From assembly GCF_014705615.1 (NCBI RefSeq), contig NZ_JACXJA010000007.1, positions 124,001 through 188,000 on the forward strand: a stretch of DNA of 64,000 nt. The letters are read 5' to 3'. Shown piece by piece: positions 45,842-54,546 of this stretch. Source of the stretch: Paenibacillus oceani. Its GTDB lineage: Bacteria; Bacillota; Bacilli; Paenibacillales; NBRC-103111. Position numbers and translations under genes: made by a program. The stretch's first letter is position 1, and every line of letters starts with the position of its first letter. The notes below the pieces were generated by a model, which was given only the letters and a program-made list of their open reading frames with translations, searched no databases and was not told the origin of the DNA.

Positions 45842-45944
45842 ATGTAACCTTGCGGCATTTGCTGGTCCGATCGATAAGTAAGAAGCCCTGCGCTGCTTTC
45901 GTGCGTTGAAGAAAGAATGTAACCATTCTACTTCATCCCAAAAA

Positions 45945-45976
45945 AGCCTTGCCGGTCGGTGGCGACCGCCAAGGCT
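45945..45976 (-). terminator. Terminator of the malic enzyme gene (minus strand)
   Basis: On the minus strand AGCCTTG and CAAGGCT close a stem with a GC-rich inner part and are followed by a run of six T residues (plus-strand AAAAAA at 45939-45945). It lies 40 bp past the stop codon. Confidence 0.75.
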
Positions 45977-46015
45977 CTTTTCTCGATCCCCCGCCACAGG
46001 ACGGCGGAATTCCGC

Positions 46016-47419
46016 TTATCTAAAATCCGGCGGCGTCCGGCGGGCGACACCGGTCAAGATCGCCGCTTCCACGACCGCGCGCCTGACGCGGACGACGACC
46101 TCCTCGTTGAAGATGCCGGGGATGATGTACTGCTCGTTGCGCTCGCCCTCGGATATGACAGAGGCGATGGCGCGGGCTGCGGCGAGCTTCATCGGCTCGT
46201 TGATGAACGTCGCCCGGCAGTCCAGCGCGCCCCGAAACATGCCGGGGAAGACGAGCACGTTGTTGATCTGGTTCGGGTAATCGCTCCGGCCGGTTGCGAA
46301 CACCCGCACATGCGGCAGCGCTTCTTCGGGAGCGATCTCCGGGTTCGGATTCGCCATAGCGAAGACGATATTGTTCGGCGCCATCCGCTGGACGTCTTCC
46401 GCGTTCAGCAGCCCGGCGCGCGATACGCCGATAAAGACGTCGGCGCCGGTCAGCAGTTCCTTCAGGCTGCCCGGGGTCTCTTCCACCTGCGGCTGCTCGG
46501 CGAGCCAGTTCCACATCGGGTTCGGGTAGCTGCCGCCGCGCACGATCGCGCCGTCGCGATCGACCGGGACAAGCTGCTTCACGCCGGCGGCCAGCAGCAT
46601 TTTGCAGATCGATACACCGGCGGCTCCGATGCCGTTGACGACGACCCGGATATGCTCCATCCGTTTGCCTACAACTTTCAGCGCGTTGATCAGTCCGGCG
46701 ACGACGACGACGGCCGTTCCGTGCTGGTCGTCATGAAACACCGGAATGTCCAGCTCTTCCGCCAGCCGGGTCTCGATCTCGAAGCAGCGCGGCGAACTGA
46801 TGTCCTCCAGATTGATTCCTCCGAAGATCGGACTGATCGCTTTGATCGTGCGGATAATTTCCTCGGTATCCGTCGTGTCGAGGCAGATCGGGAAGGCGTC
46901 TACATCGGCAAGCTGCTTGAACAGCATCGCTTTTCCTTCCATAACCGGAGCCGCCGCATAAGGACCGATGTCCCCAAGACCGAGGACGGCCGTCCCGTCG
47001 GTGATCACGGCTACCGTATTGCGCTTGATCGTGAGCGAGTACGCTTTTTGCGGATTTTCGTGAATGGAAGTACATACCCGCGCTACGCCGGGGGTGTACA
47101 CCCGCGACAAATCGTCGCGGTTTTTGACCGGAAGCTTGGGCTGAACCGATATTTTTCCTCCCAGGTGGGCAAGAAAGGTGCGATCCGATACGTTCACGAC
47201 CTCGACACCCTTAAGCGACTTCAATCCTTCGACGACCCGGGCTTCGGCCGTATCGGAGACGTCGATCGTAATATCCCGGACCGACCGATCGCTGCCGGGA
47301 CGAATGACGTCGATTGACGTAATGTCGCCCTTGGCCAGACTGATCGCCGAAGCGACCTCACCGAAATTGATTTCGCTATGATTCAATTCAACGCGGACAA
47401 TGATACTATTGTAGGCCAT
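46016..47419 (-). CDS. Malic enzyme with N-terminal ACT domain
   Basis: The 467-residue NAD(P)-dependent oxidative decarboxylase turns malate into pyruvate and CO2. An ACT domain leads (IIVRVELNHSEINFGEVASAI, residues 5-80), followed by the malic domain (SRVYTPGVARVCTSIHENP, TDGTAVLGLGDIGPYAA, EDISSPRCFEIETRL, HDDQHGTAVVVVAG) and the Rossmann domain (VVVNGIGAAGVSICKML). ACT-domain fusions are found in some Firmicute malic enzymes and suggest amino-acid control. I choose the ATG at 47419, ten bases after AGAAGGGA; a short in-frame extension reaches 47440. The IclR remnant lies directly upstream. Confidence 0.93.
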   Translation of the reverse strand: MAYNSIIVRVELNHSEINFGEVASAISLAKGDITSIDVIRPGSDRSVRDITIDVSDTAEARVVEGLKSLKGVEVVNVSDRTFLAHLGGKISVQPKLPVKNRDDLSRVYTPGVARVCTSIHENPQKAYSLTIKRNTVAVITDGTAVLGLGDIGPYAAAPVMEGKAMLFKQLADVDAFPICLDTTDTEEIIRTIKAISPIFGGINLEDISSPRCFEIETRLAEELDIPVFHDDQHGTAVVVVAGLINALKVVGKRMEHIRVVVNGIGAAGVSICKMLLAAGVKQLVPVDRDGAIVRGGSYPNPMWNWLAEQPQVEETPGSLKELLTGADVFIGVSRAGLLNAEDVQRMAPNNIVFAMANPNPEIAPEEALPHVRVFATGRSDYPNQINNVLVFPGMFRGALDCRATFINEPMKLAAARAIASVISEGERNEQYIIPGIFNEEVVVRVRRAVVEAAILTGVARRTPPDFR

Positions 47420-47464
47420 TATCGGATGTTCCCTTCTCATTTAGGAGTATCATATCAGGTTCGA

Positions 47465-47836
47465 CTAGAAGCTGGATATCGCTTGGGTAATCTCTCTGGC
47501 GCCTTTCTGCAGCAAGTTGCGGGTGATCTGGGCATCGTAATGGTTGGAAGCGCTGGAACGGAACGCGCCGAGATTAAGGACGATCTCTCCCCTCGAATTA
47601 AAGATCGGACAGCCGAGTCCGGCGATACCGTACGTATACTCCTCAAAGCTTTCCGAGATGCCTTCTTCGCGGATTTGCCGCAGGTTGTCGAGGTACACAT
47701 TCAGATCGGTGATCGAATTGTCCGTATACCGTGGCAGCTTGCCGTCGACAACGACCTCCTCGATAATGCTCAAGGCGGAATGAACCGACGGTATGAAAGA
47801 TCGTCGTTCGATATTCGTGGAGGGTTGCCTGTTCAC
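47465..47836 (-). pseudogene. IclR-family regulator, C-terminal remnant
   Basis: The 123-residue frame matches only the end of an IclR effector-binding domain: LPRYTDNSITDL, LRQIREEGISESFEEYTYGI and GCPIFNSRGEIVLNLG. The N-terminal winged helix is missing, and a TAG lies in frame directly before its GTG. Only about 140 bp separate it from a likely operator, too little for the DNA-binding domain. It probably once regulated the malic enzyme gene 45 bp downstream. It could still be expressed as a fragment, but not as a DNA-binding regulator. Confidence 0.7.
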
Positions 47837-47976
47837 CTATTCGCATACATTCTTTCGTCTAAGAGAGCAAGGTAAAGGTTCGTCCGCGGATGCTCCCCAA
47901 TTAGAAGGATACATCATCTATTCCGTAAACGACAACTATATTTGATAGAGATTATGAATCAAGGAGCCTTTACGTT

Positions 47977-47988
47977 GCAGAATTCTGC
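47977..47988. promoter_or_regulatory. Perfect 12-bp palindrome (possible IclR-type operator)
   Basis: GCAGAATTCTGC is fully symmetric. It lies about 20 bp downstream of the likely minus-strand start governed by the -10 at 48015-48020, where IclR family operators are often found. Confidence 0.45.
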
Positions 47989-48014
47989 CTAAAAATACCT
48001 ATGTCCAGAAAACT

Positions 48015-48020
48015 ATTATA
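48015..48020 (-). promoter_or_regulatory. Extended -10 on the minus strand, upstream of the IclR remnant
   Basis: The minus strand reads GATGGTATAATAG, a TATAAT with TG one base before. No good -35 is seen. It would drive the IclR remnant and malic enzyme. Confidence 0.45.
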
Positions 48021-48029
48021 CCATCAAAC

Positions 48030-48452
48030 CTGGCATCGACTTGTACGTAAAAGTCATCCACGTAGTACCTTTATGGGGAGGCCGTTGACAAGCAAGGTGA
48101 AGCCGTATAAATTTCAAATGGGGCCTTTTGCCCCGGCTTGTATAGCACAGTTTCCTTCTCCGCTGTATCGTTCGGAAGGGATGTCGAAATGGGAGTACGG
48201 CATGTATGGCGTCTGTCAGCTTGGGGATTTCCTGTATATGGAAGGTGTTGCCTCCAAATCGGGCCGGATAGAAGACGATGTCCAATGTGATTGCGGCCGG
48301 AACGGCCTTTCAGAAGTGAAGGACGACCCAAATCCGGGAGAGATGGAGAACATACGGCGCAAATCCGGTAATCGGGGAAGTACTGACCAGGCAAGTGCGA
48401 AGCCAGGGCCGATTCAGGGAATTTGCCGCTATTTCGGGAAAGTGGGGATACG
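48030..48452. other. Non-assigned stretch before the aldehyde dehydrogenase gene
   Basis: Frames on both strands run through parts of this stretch (plus 48001-48456, minus 48016-48285), but none has a ribosome binding site, a recognisable family or coherent codon use. It may hold a decayed gene. I see no gene that I can support. Confidence 0.3.
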
Positions 48453-49883
48453 ATGAAACATCACTTATATATGAACGGCCAGTGGAAAGAAGCGCCCCGG
48501 TATACGCCGCTGTACTCGCCTTATTCCGGCGAGCTTGTGGCGGAAGTAGGGCAGGCGGGGGAAGCGGAGATCGAGGAGGCGATCCGTGCAGCCGAGGCGG
48601 CCGCTCCGGTGATGGCGGCGATGCCGGCGCACGAGCGGGCGGCGATCCTTGACCGGGTCGTCGCCATTCTCGAACGGCGGCAGGAGGAGCTGGTGCGCAT
48701 TCTGGCGCTGGAAGCGGCCAAGCCGGTCAAGACGGGACGCGGCGAAATCATGCGGACGATCCAGACCTACAAGTTCGCCGCGATGGAAGCCAGACGCATC
48801 CATGGCGAGACCGTTCCGCTGGACGCCGCACCGGGCGGAGAAGGGCGGATCGCTTTTACGATGCGTCGGCCGATCGGCGTCGTAGGGGCGATTACGCCGT
48901 TTAACTTCCCGTTTAACCTGGTTGCCCATAAGGTGGGCCCGGCGATTGCGGCGGGAAATACGGTGGTGCTGAAGCCTGCCGGGCAGACGCCGCTTTCTTC
49001 GCTAGTGCTCGGCGATATTTTTGCCGAAGCGGGACTGCCTGCGGGAGCGCTTAACATTATTCCGGGGCCGGGAGCGGTAGTCGGGGAGAAGCTGGTGAGG
49101 GACAGCCGGGTCAAGGCGATTACGTTTACCGGCAGTCCGGCGGTGGGCATCGCGATGAGAAACAAGGCCGGATTGAAACGGATGACGCTGGAGCTGGGCT
49201 CCAACTCCGCGCTCGTCATCGATCGGACTTGCGACATGACGCCGGAGCTGATCCAGCGCTGCGTGCTCGGCGCTTTTTCCTTCAGCGGGCAAGTCTGCAT
49301 CTCGATCCAGCGCATCCTGGTCCATGAGGAGAAGGCCGAGGCGTTTGTGCAGCAATTTAAAGCGCAAACCGAGAAGCTGGTCGTCGGCGATCCGCTGGAT
49401 GAGGCGACGGACGTGTCGGCGCTGATCAGCGAGAAGGAAGTTCGCCGAATGGAGGAATGGGTCGGCAGCGCGGTCGCCCAAGGAGCGGTAGCCGTTACTG
49501 GCGGCAAAGCGGTCCATCCGCGGCTGTATCCGCCGACGATCCTGACAGGGGTTCCGACGACCGAGCCGGTATCATGTCAGGAAGTATTCGGTCCGATCGT
49601 CACGGTCGGGTCGTTCTCGACGCTGGACGAAGCGATCCGGGAAGTGAACAATTCCCGTTACGGACTTCAGGCCGGCATCTATACGAACGATATCCATGCG
49701 GCGATGCAGGCGGCGGTCGAGATGGACGTAGGCGGGGTTATGATCAACGACTTTCCGACCTTCCGCGTCGACAACATGCCGTACGGCGGAGTCAAGGAAA
49801 GCGGCTTCGGCCGCGAGGGCATCAAGTATGCGGTAGAAGAAATGACCGAGCTGAAGCTGATCTCGATCAAGCTGAAGCCGTAA
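48453..49883 (+). CDS. NAD(P)-dependent aldehyde dehydrogenase
   Basis: The 476-residue member of the ALDH superfamily oxidises an aldehyde to its acid. It has the cofactor motifs PFNFPFNLVAHKVGPA and ITFTGSPAVGIAMRN, the general-base glutamate in LELGSNSALV, and the nucleophilic cysteine in FSFSGQVCISIQRI near residue 284. The C-terminal QEVFGPIVTV and GGVKESGFGREG are typical. The sequence is closest in style to lactaldehyde or glyceraldehyde dehydrogenase-like members; the substrate is not fixed. The ATG at 48453 has GTGGGGA upstream. It is a single gene followed by a terminator. Confidence 0.9.
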   Translation: MKHHLYMNGQWKEAPRYTPLYSPYSGELVAEVGQAGEAEIEEAIRAAEAAAPVMAAMPAHERAAILDRVVAILERRQEELVRILALEAAKPVKTGRGEIMRTIQTYKFAAMEARRIHGETVPLDAAPGGEGRIAFTMRRPIGVVGAITPFNFPFNLVAHKVGPAIAAGNTVVLKPAGQTPLSSLVLGDIFAEAGLPAGALNIIPGPGAVVGEKLVRDSRVKAITFTGSPAVGIAMRNKAGLKRMTLELGSNSALVIDRTCDMTPELIQRCVLGAFSFSGQVCISIQRILVHEEKAEAFVQQFKAQTEKLVVGDPLDEATDVSALISEKEVRRMEEWVGSAVAQGAVAVTGGKAVHPRLYPPTILTGVPTTEPVSCQEVFGPIVTVGSFSTLDEAIREVNNSRYGLQAGIYTNDIHAAMQAAVEMDVGGVMINDFPTFRVDNMPYGGVKESGFGREGIKYAVEEMTELKLISIKLKP

Positions 49884-49948
49884 TAGGCAGGATGCTGCCT
49901 CGATAACCGTCCGGGAATGAAGTGCCCCCCGCTAGTTAGATCGCATCT

Positions 49949-49987
49949 AACCGCAGGAGGTGCGTTCAAGTTCCGGGCGGTTTTTTG
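49949..49987 (+). terminator. Terminator after the aldehyde dehydrogenase gene
   Basis: AACCGC (49949-49954) pairs with GCGGTT (49977-49982), followed by T residues. A second small inverted repeat, GTTAGAT/ATCTAAC, lies just before at 49934-49950. Confidence 0.6.
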
Positions 49988-50121
49988 CCGCTTGCTGCTT
50001 GTGGTGTTAGGCGCGCTGGAGAACGGCCGGCTGGAGAGGAAGACGGGGGAGCGGTTTGCTTTGCAGGACGCAGCCAGCGGCCATTCGCGGAGTAGGAAGC
50101 AGAGGCAGCACGGGCCAAGCG

Positions 50122-50151
50122 TTGCTCCGCGTCGAAGATTAGTGCTATAAT
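50122..50151 (+). promoter_or_regulatory. Promoter of the Nudix gene
   Basis: TTGCTC (50122-50127) and TATAAT (50146-50151) are 18 bp apart, with TGC before the -10 (extended). Confidence 0.7.
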
Positions 50152-50206
50152 GATCAACTTAAAGGAGCAGATGCAACCCCACTACGTGTTAACAGGAGGA
50201 ATCCGA

Positions 50207-50680
50207 ATGGGATACGTCGAAGAACTTCGTTCCGCGGTCGGCCACCGGCCATTGATTCTTGTTGGAGCGGTGACTCTTGTGCTGGATGATCAAGACCGCC
50301 TCCTTCTCGAACAGCGTCGTCATCCGTACGGAAGATGGGCGCTGCCCGGCGGACTGATGGAGCTGGGAGAGTCGGCCGAGCAAACCGCGATTCGCGAAGT
50401 CCGGGAAGAGACGGGACTTACGATCGGCGATTTGCAGCTGGTGGACGTCTTCTCGGGCCCCGAGCAATTTATAACCGCTCCGAACGGAGATCAGTTCTAT
50501 GCCGTCACCGTAGCGTATTTCACCCGGAATGTAAGCGGACAGCTGCAGATCGATTACGCTGAATCACTTGATTTCCAATATTTTGAATGGGCCGATCTGC
50601 CGGACGACATCGTGAAGAGCCACAGGAAGATTATCGACCGTTATTTGTCTCAGCAAGATCGCAGAATGGAGCACAGGTAG
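50207..50680 (+). CDS. Nudix hydrolase
   Basis: The 157-residue protein has a complete Nudix box, GGLMELGESAEQTAIREVREE (positions 64-84 or so, matching GX5EX7REUXEEXGU). It also has an early VGAVTLVLDDQDRLLLEQRR and the later FQYFEWADLPDDIVKSH. It should cleave a nucleoside diphosphate linked to some moiety X, but the substrate cannot be read from the sequence. The ATG at 50207 follows AGGAGG; in-frame starts further upstream lack a ribosome binding site. It has its own extended -10 promoter. Confidence 0.87.
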   Translation: MGYVEELRSAVGHRPLILVGAVTLVLDDQDRLLLEQRRHPYGRWALPGGLMELGESAEQTAIREVREETGLTIGDLQLVDVFSGPEQFITAPNGDQFYAVTVAYFTRNVSGQLQIDYAESLDFQYFEWADLPDDIVKSHRKIIDRYLSQQDRRMEHR

Positions 50681-50781
50681 CCGGATACGGATCGCTTTAC
50701 TTGGATATTCCGCTTGCTTCACGAGCTACGTTAGAATCGATGATTCCATACATGAACATGGTGCTAAGTTAACAAAAAGGG

Positions 50782-50820
50782 ACTGCCCGACGGTCATCTG
50801 CGATGGCTGCTTGGGCAGTC
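50782..50820 (+). terminator. Hairpin after the Nudix gene
   Basis: GACTGCCC and GGGCAGTC pair over 8 bp around about 23 nt, followed by TCTCTGTTT. It is a weak terminator-like signal. Confidence 0.4.
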
Positions 50821-50955
50821 TCTGTTTATTACGAGGTGCAGGCGGAAGGGCTACCCGACTTATTGCCGTCTGCCCGGCGTGGTAATATTTAATGTAGTCA
50901 TATATTATTACAACAAGACTCCCTTTTTTTAGTAAAATGGAACAATCAATGTGCC

Positions 50956-51132
50956 TGGGATGTACAGGCAACCGGCGAAGGCTACCGGAAGTATGTTGAA
51001 CGAAATGTATTTCACGTTTGCGGTATGAAACATACATCCTTTATATCCAAAGATGACGGCGACGCTGAGGCGGCGGAAGGGTACTGCGCCGTTCAAAAAG
51101 CAAACAATGAAAGGGTCGACGGGTTAAAGTAA
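50956..51132 (+). pseudogene. Beta-lactamase-related serine hydrolase, C-terminal remnant
   Basis: A short frame reads GEGYRKYVERNVFHVCGMKHTSF and later AEGYCAVQ, ending at a TAA at 51130. This is the YVEKHIFEPLGMKDTSF-type segment that follows the catalytic part of class C beta-lactamase-like serine hydrolases. No catalytic SxxK or YxN motif is present, and the frame has no start codon with a ribosome binding site. It is a residue of a lost gene in the 490-bp gap between two Nudix genes. Confidence 0.6.
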
Positions 51133-51172
51133 GACGAGCTAATCAGAAGCGATCAGAAAGAAGGTGCCCCGA

Positions 51173-51772
51173 TTGTCACATTCAGAACGCGTCTACAACG
51201 TCGTGACGGCTGGCCTCTACGTGCTTGCCCGCGGTTTGTTTCCGTTTCAAGCCGGTCCGGACCGGTCCGGACAAGTGCTCGGCGTCGTCAGGCTCGGCGG
51301 TCATCGGGAGGAGGGCGAGACAGGCTGGGAGTGCGCATCGAGAGAAGCGTGGGAGGAGGCGTCGATGCGGGTGAATCCGGTCGCTCCGCCCGCTACTTAT
51401 TGGCTCGACTACGGCGAGAGCGACCGGTTGTCCCCCGGTCCGTGGGAGGAAGACGGCATAGCGCCGATTCTTGTCTCAAGAAGGGAGGATGGAAGCATTA
51501 CGCCGATTTATTTGGCCACTTCCACGGATTCGCCGGTTCCCGCTGCGGAGACCAAGGCGCTGCTCCTGCTCCGCCCGGAAGAGATTCGGCGTATGGTGAC
51601 AACTTCGATTACGTTGAGACAGTATTTGGAGGCGGGGGGACAAGCGGTGTCGAAGGCAGAACTGCCGCTCGATTTTATTTTGCAGCCGTTCCCGCATTTG
51701 CGTTTGCTTCACGTTTTGCTGCAGATGCATCCGGAACTCGCTCGGCTTGCGCCTCCCGCCAAGCAGGTATAA
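51173..51772 (+). CDS. Nudix-domain hydrolase
   Basis: The 199-residue protein has an intact Nudix box near residue 43 (GGHREEGETGWECASREAWEEA). It begins VYNVVTAGLYVLARGLFPFQ and has a longer C-terminal half (LLRPEEIRRMVTTSITLRQYLE) typical of larger Nudix proteins. The substrate is unknown. The TTG at 51173 stands six bases after GAAGGTG; a GTG at 51164 is also in frame but lies in that site. It lies between the serine-hydrolase remnant and an AraC-type regulator. Confidence 0.75.
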   Translation: MSHSERVYNVVTAGLYVLARGLFPFQAGPDRSGQVLGVVRLGGHREEGETGWECASREAWEEASMRVNPVAPPATYWLDYGESDRLSPGPWEEDGIAPILVSRREDGSITPIYLATSTDSPVPAAETKALLLLRPEEIRRMVTTSITLRQYLEAGGQAVSKAELPLDFILQPFPHLRLLHVLLQMHPELARLAPPAKQV

Positions 51773-51799
51773 AAGAATGGAAATCGTGTCAGAAAATGA

Positions 51800-51828
51800 T
51801 TCACACGGGAACGTGTGTTTGGTATACT
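51800..51828 (+). promoter_or_regulatory. Promoter with operator-like palindrome before the AraC gene
   Basis: TTCACA (51800-51805) and TATACT (51823-51828) are 17 bp apart. Between them lies the perfect inverted repeat CACACG-GGAA-CGTGTG (51802-51817), which overlaps the -35 and the spacer and would be a good repressor site. Confidence 0.65.
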
Positions 51829-51910
51829 GCTAAGTAGATGCGAAAATCGCAATAGACCAGACTCCGGTCTCCTGCTGCACGCGGGACGGCGGGAGGGAAG
51901 GAAGGTATAC

Positions 51911-52708
51911 ATGGTTACGGACCAGCTTACGGAAATAGACGAGGTGATCGCTTATATTCATAAGCATCTGGATGATCCGCTGCCTCTCTCCCGGTTAGCC
52001 GGCCATATTAGCTACAGTCCCTATCATTTTACCCGGCTGTTTAAGGAAAGGGTCGGGCTGCCGCCGCTTTATTACGTCTCTTCTCTACGGCTTCAGAAAG
52101 CGAAAGATTTATTGCTGCATACGAATATGAGCATTCGCGATATCGGCCTGGAGATCGGCCAGCAAAGCCTTGGTACGTTCACTACCCGATTTACCGAACG
52201 GGTAGGCGTGTCCCCGTCCCAATTCCGGAATTCGCGGCTGCAGGCGGACGATCAGTTTCGCGCTTTGCGCAAGCTTGGCGATTGGGAACCGGAGCAGCGG
52301 TATTTGAATCACCTTAATACGGTAAGAGGCACCATCTGTGCGGAGATTCCTTTCGACGGCGTCATTCTGATCGGCCTGTTCGCCAAACCGATTCCGGAAG
52401 GATTGCCCCTGTACGGGACGCTCCTTCCGTCCGTCGGCGATTTTTGCTTTACCGGCGTCAGGCCGGGCACCTATTATTTGATGGCGACTTCGCTCTCGTG
52501 GGGGATGCAGGCGATGGATATTTTGCTGCCGCACGCTACTTTACGGACCCGGACGAAAGAGCCGATCGTAGTCGGCCCCGGATCATATATCCCGCATCTG
52601 CAAGTTACGTTATATCCCCCGCGGGCGGACGATCCGCCGATTCTCATCTCTTTATCGCTGCTGATGAACAACTTCATGAATAGGATGACGAGCGGCGTTA
52701 CCCGGTAA
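51911..52708 (+). CDS. AraC/XylS-family transcriptional regulator
   Basis: The 265-residue regulator has its helix-turn-helix domain at the N-terminus: two helix-turn-helices in LSRLAGHISYSPYHFTRLFK and MSIRDIGLEIGQQSLGTFTTRFTE, residues 20-100. A C-terminal part (about residues 130-260) resembles a small effector domain, SVGDFCFTGVRPGTYYLMA. The ligand is unknown. The ATG at 51911 follows AAGGAAGG; the frame extends upstream without a ribosome binding site. A promoter with a palindrome stands 80 bp upstream, so it may be autoregulated. Confidence 0.85.
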   Translation: MVTDQLTEIDEVIAYIHKHLDDPLPLSRLAGHISYSPYHFTRLFKERVGLPPLYYVSSLRLQKAKDLLLHTNMSIRDIGLEIGQQSLGTFTTRFTERVGVSPSQFRNSRLQADDQFRALRKLGDWEPEQRYLNHLNTVRGTICAEIPFDGVILIGLFAKPIPEGLPLYGTLLPSVGDFCFTGVRPGTYYLMATSLSWGMQAMDILLPHATLRTRTKEPIVVGPGSYIPHLQVTLYPPRADDPPILISLSLLMNNFMNRMTSGVTR

Positions 52709-52737
52709 GGTGCGGCGCATTTGGTTCTGCTTGTAGT

Positions 52738-53337
52738 TTATATGATCCGCTGCCGCATCTGCTGCAGGAAACCGCCGCAAAGCTCCAGTTGCCGTTCGGC
52801 GAAAGACCAGTCTCCATGCCCCTCCAGCGCCAATGCCGCATTGCAAAGCGTCGACACCAGAATACGCGCGCGCAATATGAATCCGAACGATTCCCGGTCT
52901 GCTGCAATCTCCGGACGGTTCAGCACGGCTTGCAGAAACGGCTCCTCCCACCCCCGGAACAACGCCAAATTTGCGACAAACGAAGCATAGTCCCAATATC
53001 GCGGCATCCGGCTAACGTCCTCGAAATCCGTCCAGCGCCAGCCGTCCGGGCCCGGAAGCAGGTTGCGCGCATGGGAGTCGCCGTGGGCGGGGACAAGCTC
53101 CTCCGGCCGGAACCGGCGCATCCGCTCGTCGACGCTCCGGTACGTTTCCAGTGCCCGGCTGATTCGCGGATTGTCGTGTACGGGCATCGCTTGGATGATT
53201 TGATGCGATTTGTCCCAGACGCCAAGAACGGGAAGCTCCTCGTGAAACGAGGCCATTGCCGACGTCAGGTCGCCGATAAGCCCGATCGCCCGGTCCGGGG
53301 CAAATAGCGGCAGAACCGCTTCAAGCGGATAATTCCG
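52738..53337 (-). pseudogene. APH-family phosphotransferase, N-terminally truncated
   Basis: The frame keeps the second half of an aminoglycoside-phosphotransferase-like kinase. It has the catalytic loop PAHGDSHARNLL and then TDFEDVSRMPRYWDYASF, which stands in for the usual D-x-D metal site, followed by the helical C-terminus. The N-terminal ATP-binding lobe is missing, and a TAG at 53338-53340 closes the frame upstream, where the promoter region of the divergent GNAT gene begins. The only ATG is inside the domain. It looks like a 5' deletion. An intact paralogous family member is at 61826-62917. Confidence 0.6.
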
Positions 53338-53388
53338 CTATGCTTGTTCTTTCCGCCCGAAATGCCGCTTCGTCTGCCGGAAATCTGG

Positions 53389-53394
53389 TATGAT
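53389..53394 (+). promoter_or_regulatory. Extended -10 before the GNAT gene
   Basis: CTGGTATGAT gives a TATGAT with TG in the extended -10 position; the -35 is poor. Confidence 0.4.
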
Positions 53395-53451
53395 GCGGAG
53401 TGGAATCGTTCCATTCGGGAACGGATACGGAAAAACGGGAGGGTTATAATC

Positions 53452-54222
53452 ATGACTGCATCGAATTGGAGCACGGCTGTACAAACCGTTAAGGGTGTCT
53501 TATCGGCGACACTCGCCTGTCCTCAGACGGATCTCGACCGTGAGAGCGTATCGGTGCACGAAGCGAAAAGTCTGGAAGGAAGGCTCCGGTTTCCGCTTCG
53601 CGAAAAATCGCTAACGCTCGTAACGATGGGGAAAGGCGTCGTCATTTCGTGCTGTGCAGACCGGATGGATTGGGCGAGGCGGGAGCTAGGGGGTCTCGTG
53701 CCCGGGCAAATTTTCACGGCGCGGACGGCCGCTTTACTGGAGGAGCTTGTCGCACCGGATCGTCAGTTTATGGCGGGACCGGATCAGAAGTATGTATGCT
53801 CTGCCGATCATTTCCGGGCGTTTATGGTTCCGTCTGGAGTCAGCGTCTCCACTTACCGCGGCGACCAAGTGTCCGGCTTGTACGGCTACACCCGGTTTAA
53901 GCACGCTTTGTCGTTTCGGGCCGACAGCCTGCGGCCGGATATGATGGCGGCGGTAGCGGTTTGCGACGGGACTGTCGTCGGCATTGCCGGAGCATCGGCG
54001 GATAGCGAGACGATGTGGCAGATCGGCGTCGATGTGCTGCCGGAGTACCAAGGAAAAGGGATCGGCAAGGCGATCGTCGGCACGTTAACGTTATCGATCT
54101 TGCGGGAGGGCATTACGCCATATTATTCGACGATTACAAGCAATCTGCAGTCGAGACAGCTGGCCGCCAGTTTGGGCTATTGGCCGGCTTGGGTCGAGAT
54201 GTACGCCAGAGACAACTCGTAG
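53452..54222 (+). CDS. GNAT-family N-acetyltransferase
   Basis: The 256-residue protein has an N-terminal part of unknown fold and a C-terminal GNAT domain. Acetyl-CoA is expected to bind at VLPEYQGKGIGKAIVGTLTL (Q-x-x-G-x-G in motif A), followed by a later ITSNLQSRQLAASLGYWPAWVEMY as motif B. The acceptor is unknown. GGGAGGG lies before the ATG at 53452. It is divergent from the broken phosphotransferase gene. Confidence 0.8.
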   Translation: MTASNWSTAVQTVKGVLSATLACPQTDLDRESVSVHEAKSLEGRLRFPLREKSLTLVTMGKGVVISCCADRMDWARRELGGLVPGQIFTARTAALLEELVAPDRQFMAGPDQKYVCSADHFRAFMVPSGVSVSTYRGDQVSGLYGYTRFKHALSFRADSLRPDMMAAVAVCDGTVVGIAGASADSETMWQIGVDVLPEYQGKGIGKAIVGTLTLSILREGITPYYSTITSNLQSRQLAASLGYWPAWVEMYARDNS

Positions 54223-54540
54223 TCCAGCGAGACCTGGGCCCGGACTTGTTTGTGGCGGGAGGTGCTGCCGCTCGGCAGCGGGGCACCTGTCTGGGCATCT
54301 GGGCCGGAATAGGTTCCTTCACCAGGCACGATACCCGAGTGGCCGATTAACTTGAAACGATTCCCTCTCAGCGAACATTTTTTGGAACCGCCCCGTCAAC
54401 TCCCTTTTAAGCTTATTTCCTTTTCTCCATGGCATGTCTCTTGATACCGTGTGATGATTAGAGTGCCTCTTACACAGCTCCTTTCCTGCTGCGAAACACT
54501 CCTTTCCCACATCCCCATCCAAATATCGATAAATCACAAA
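54223..54540. other. Gap without a supported gene
   Basis: A GGTGC...GCACC inverted repeat lies near 54261-54287, without a U-run. The minus-strand frame 54319-54537 has no ribosome binding site or family likeness. Nothing else is evident. Confidence 0.4.
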
Positions 54541-54546
54541 TGTAAC

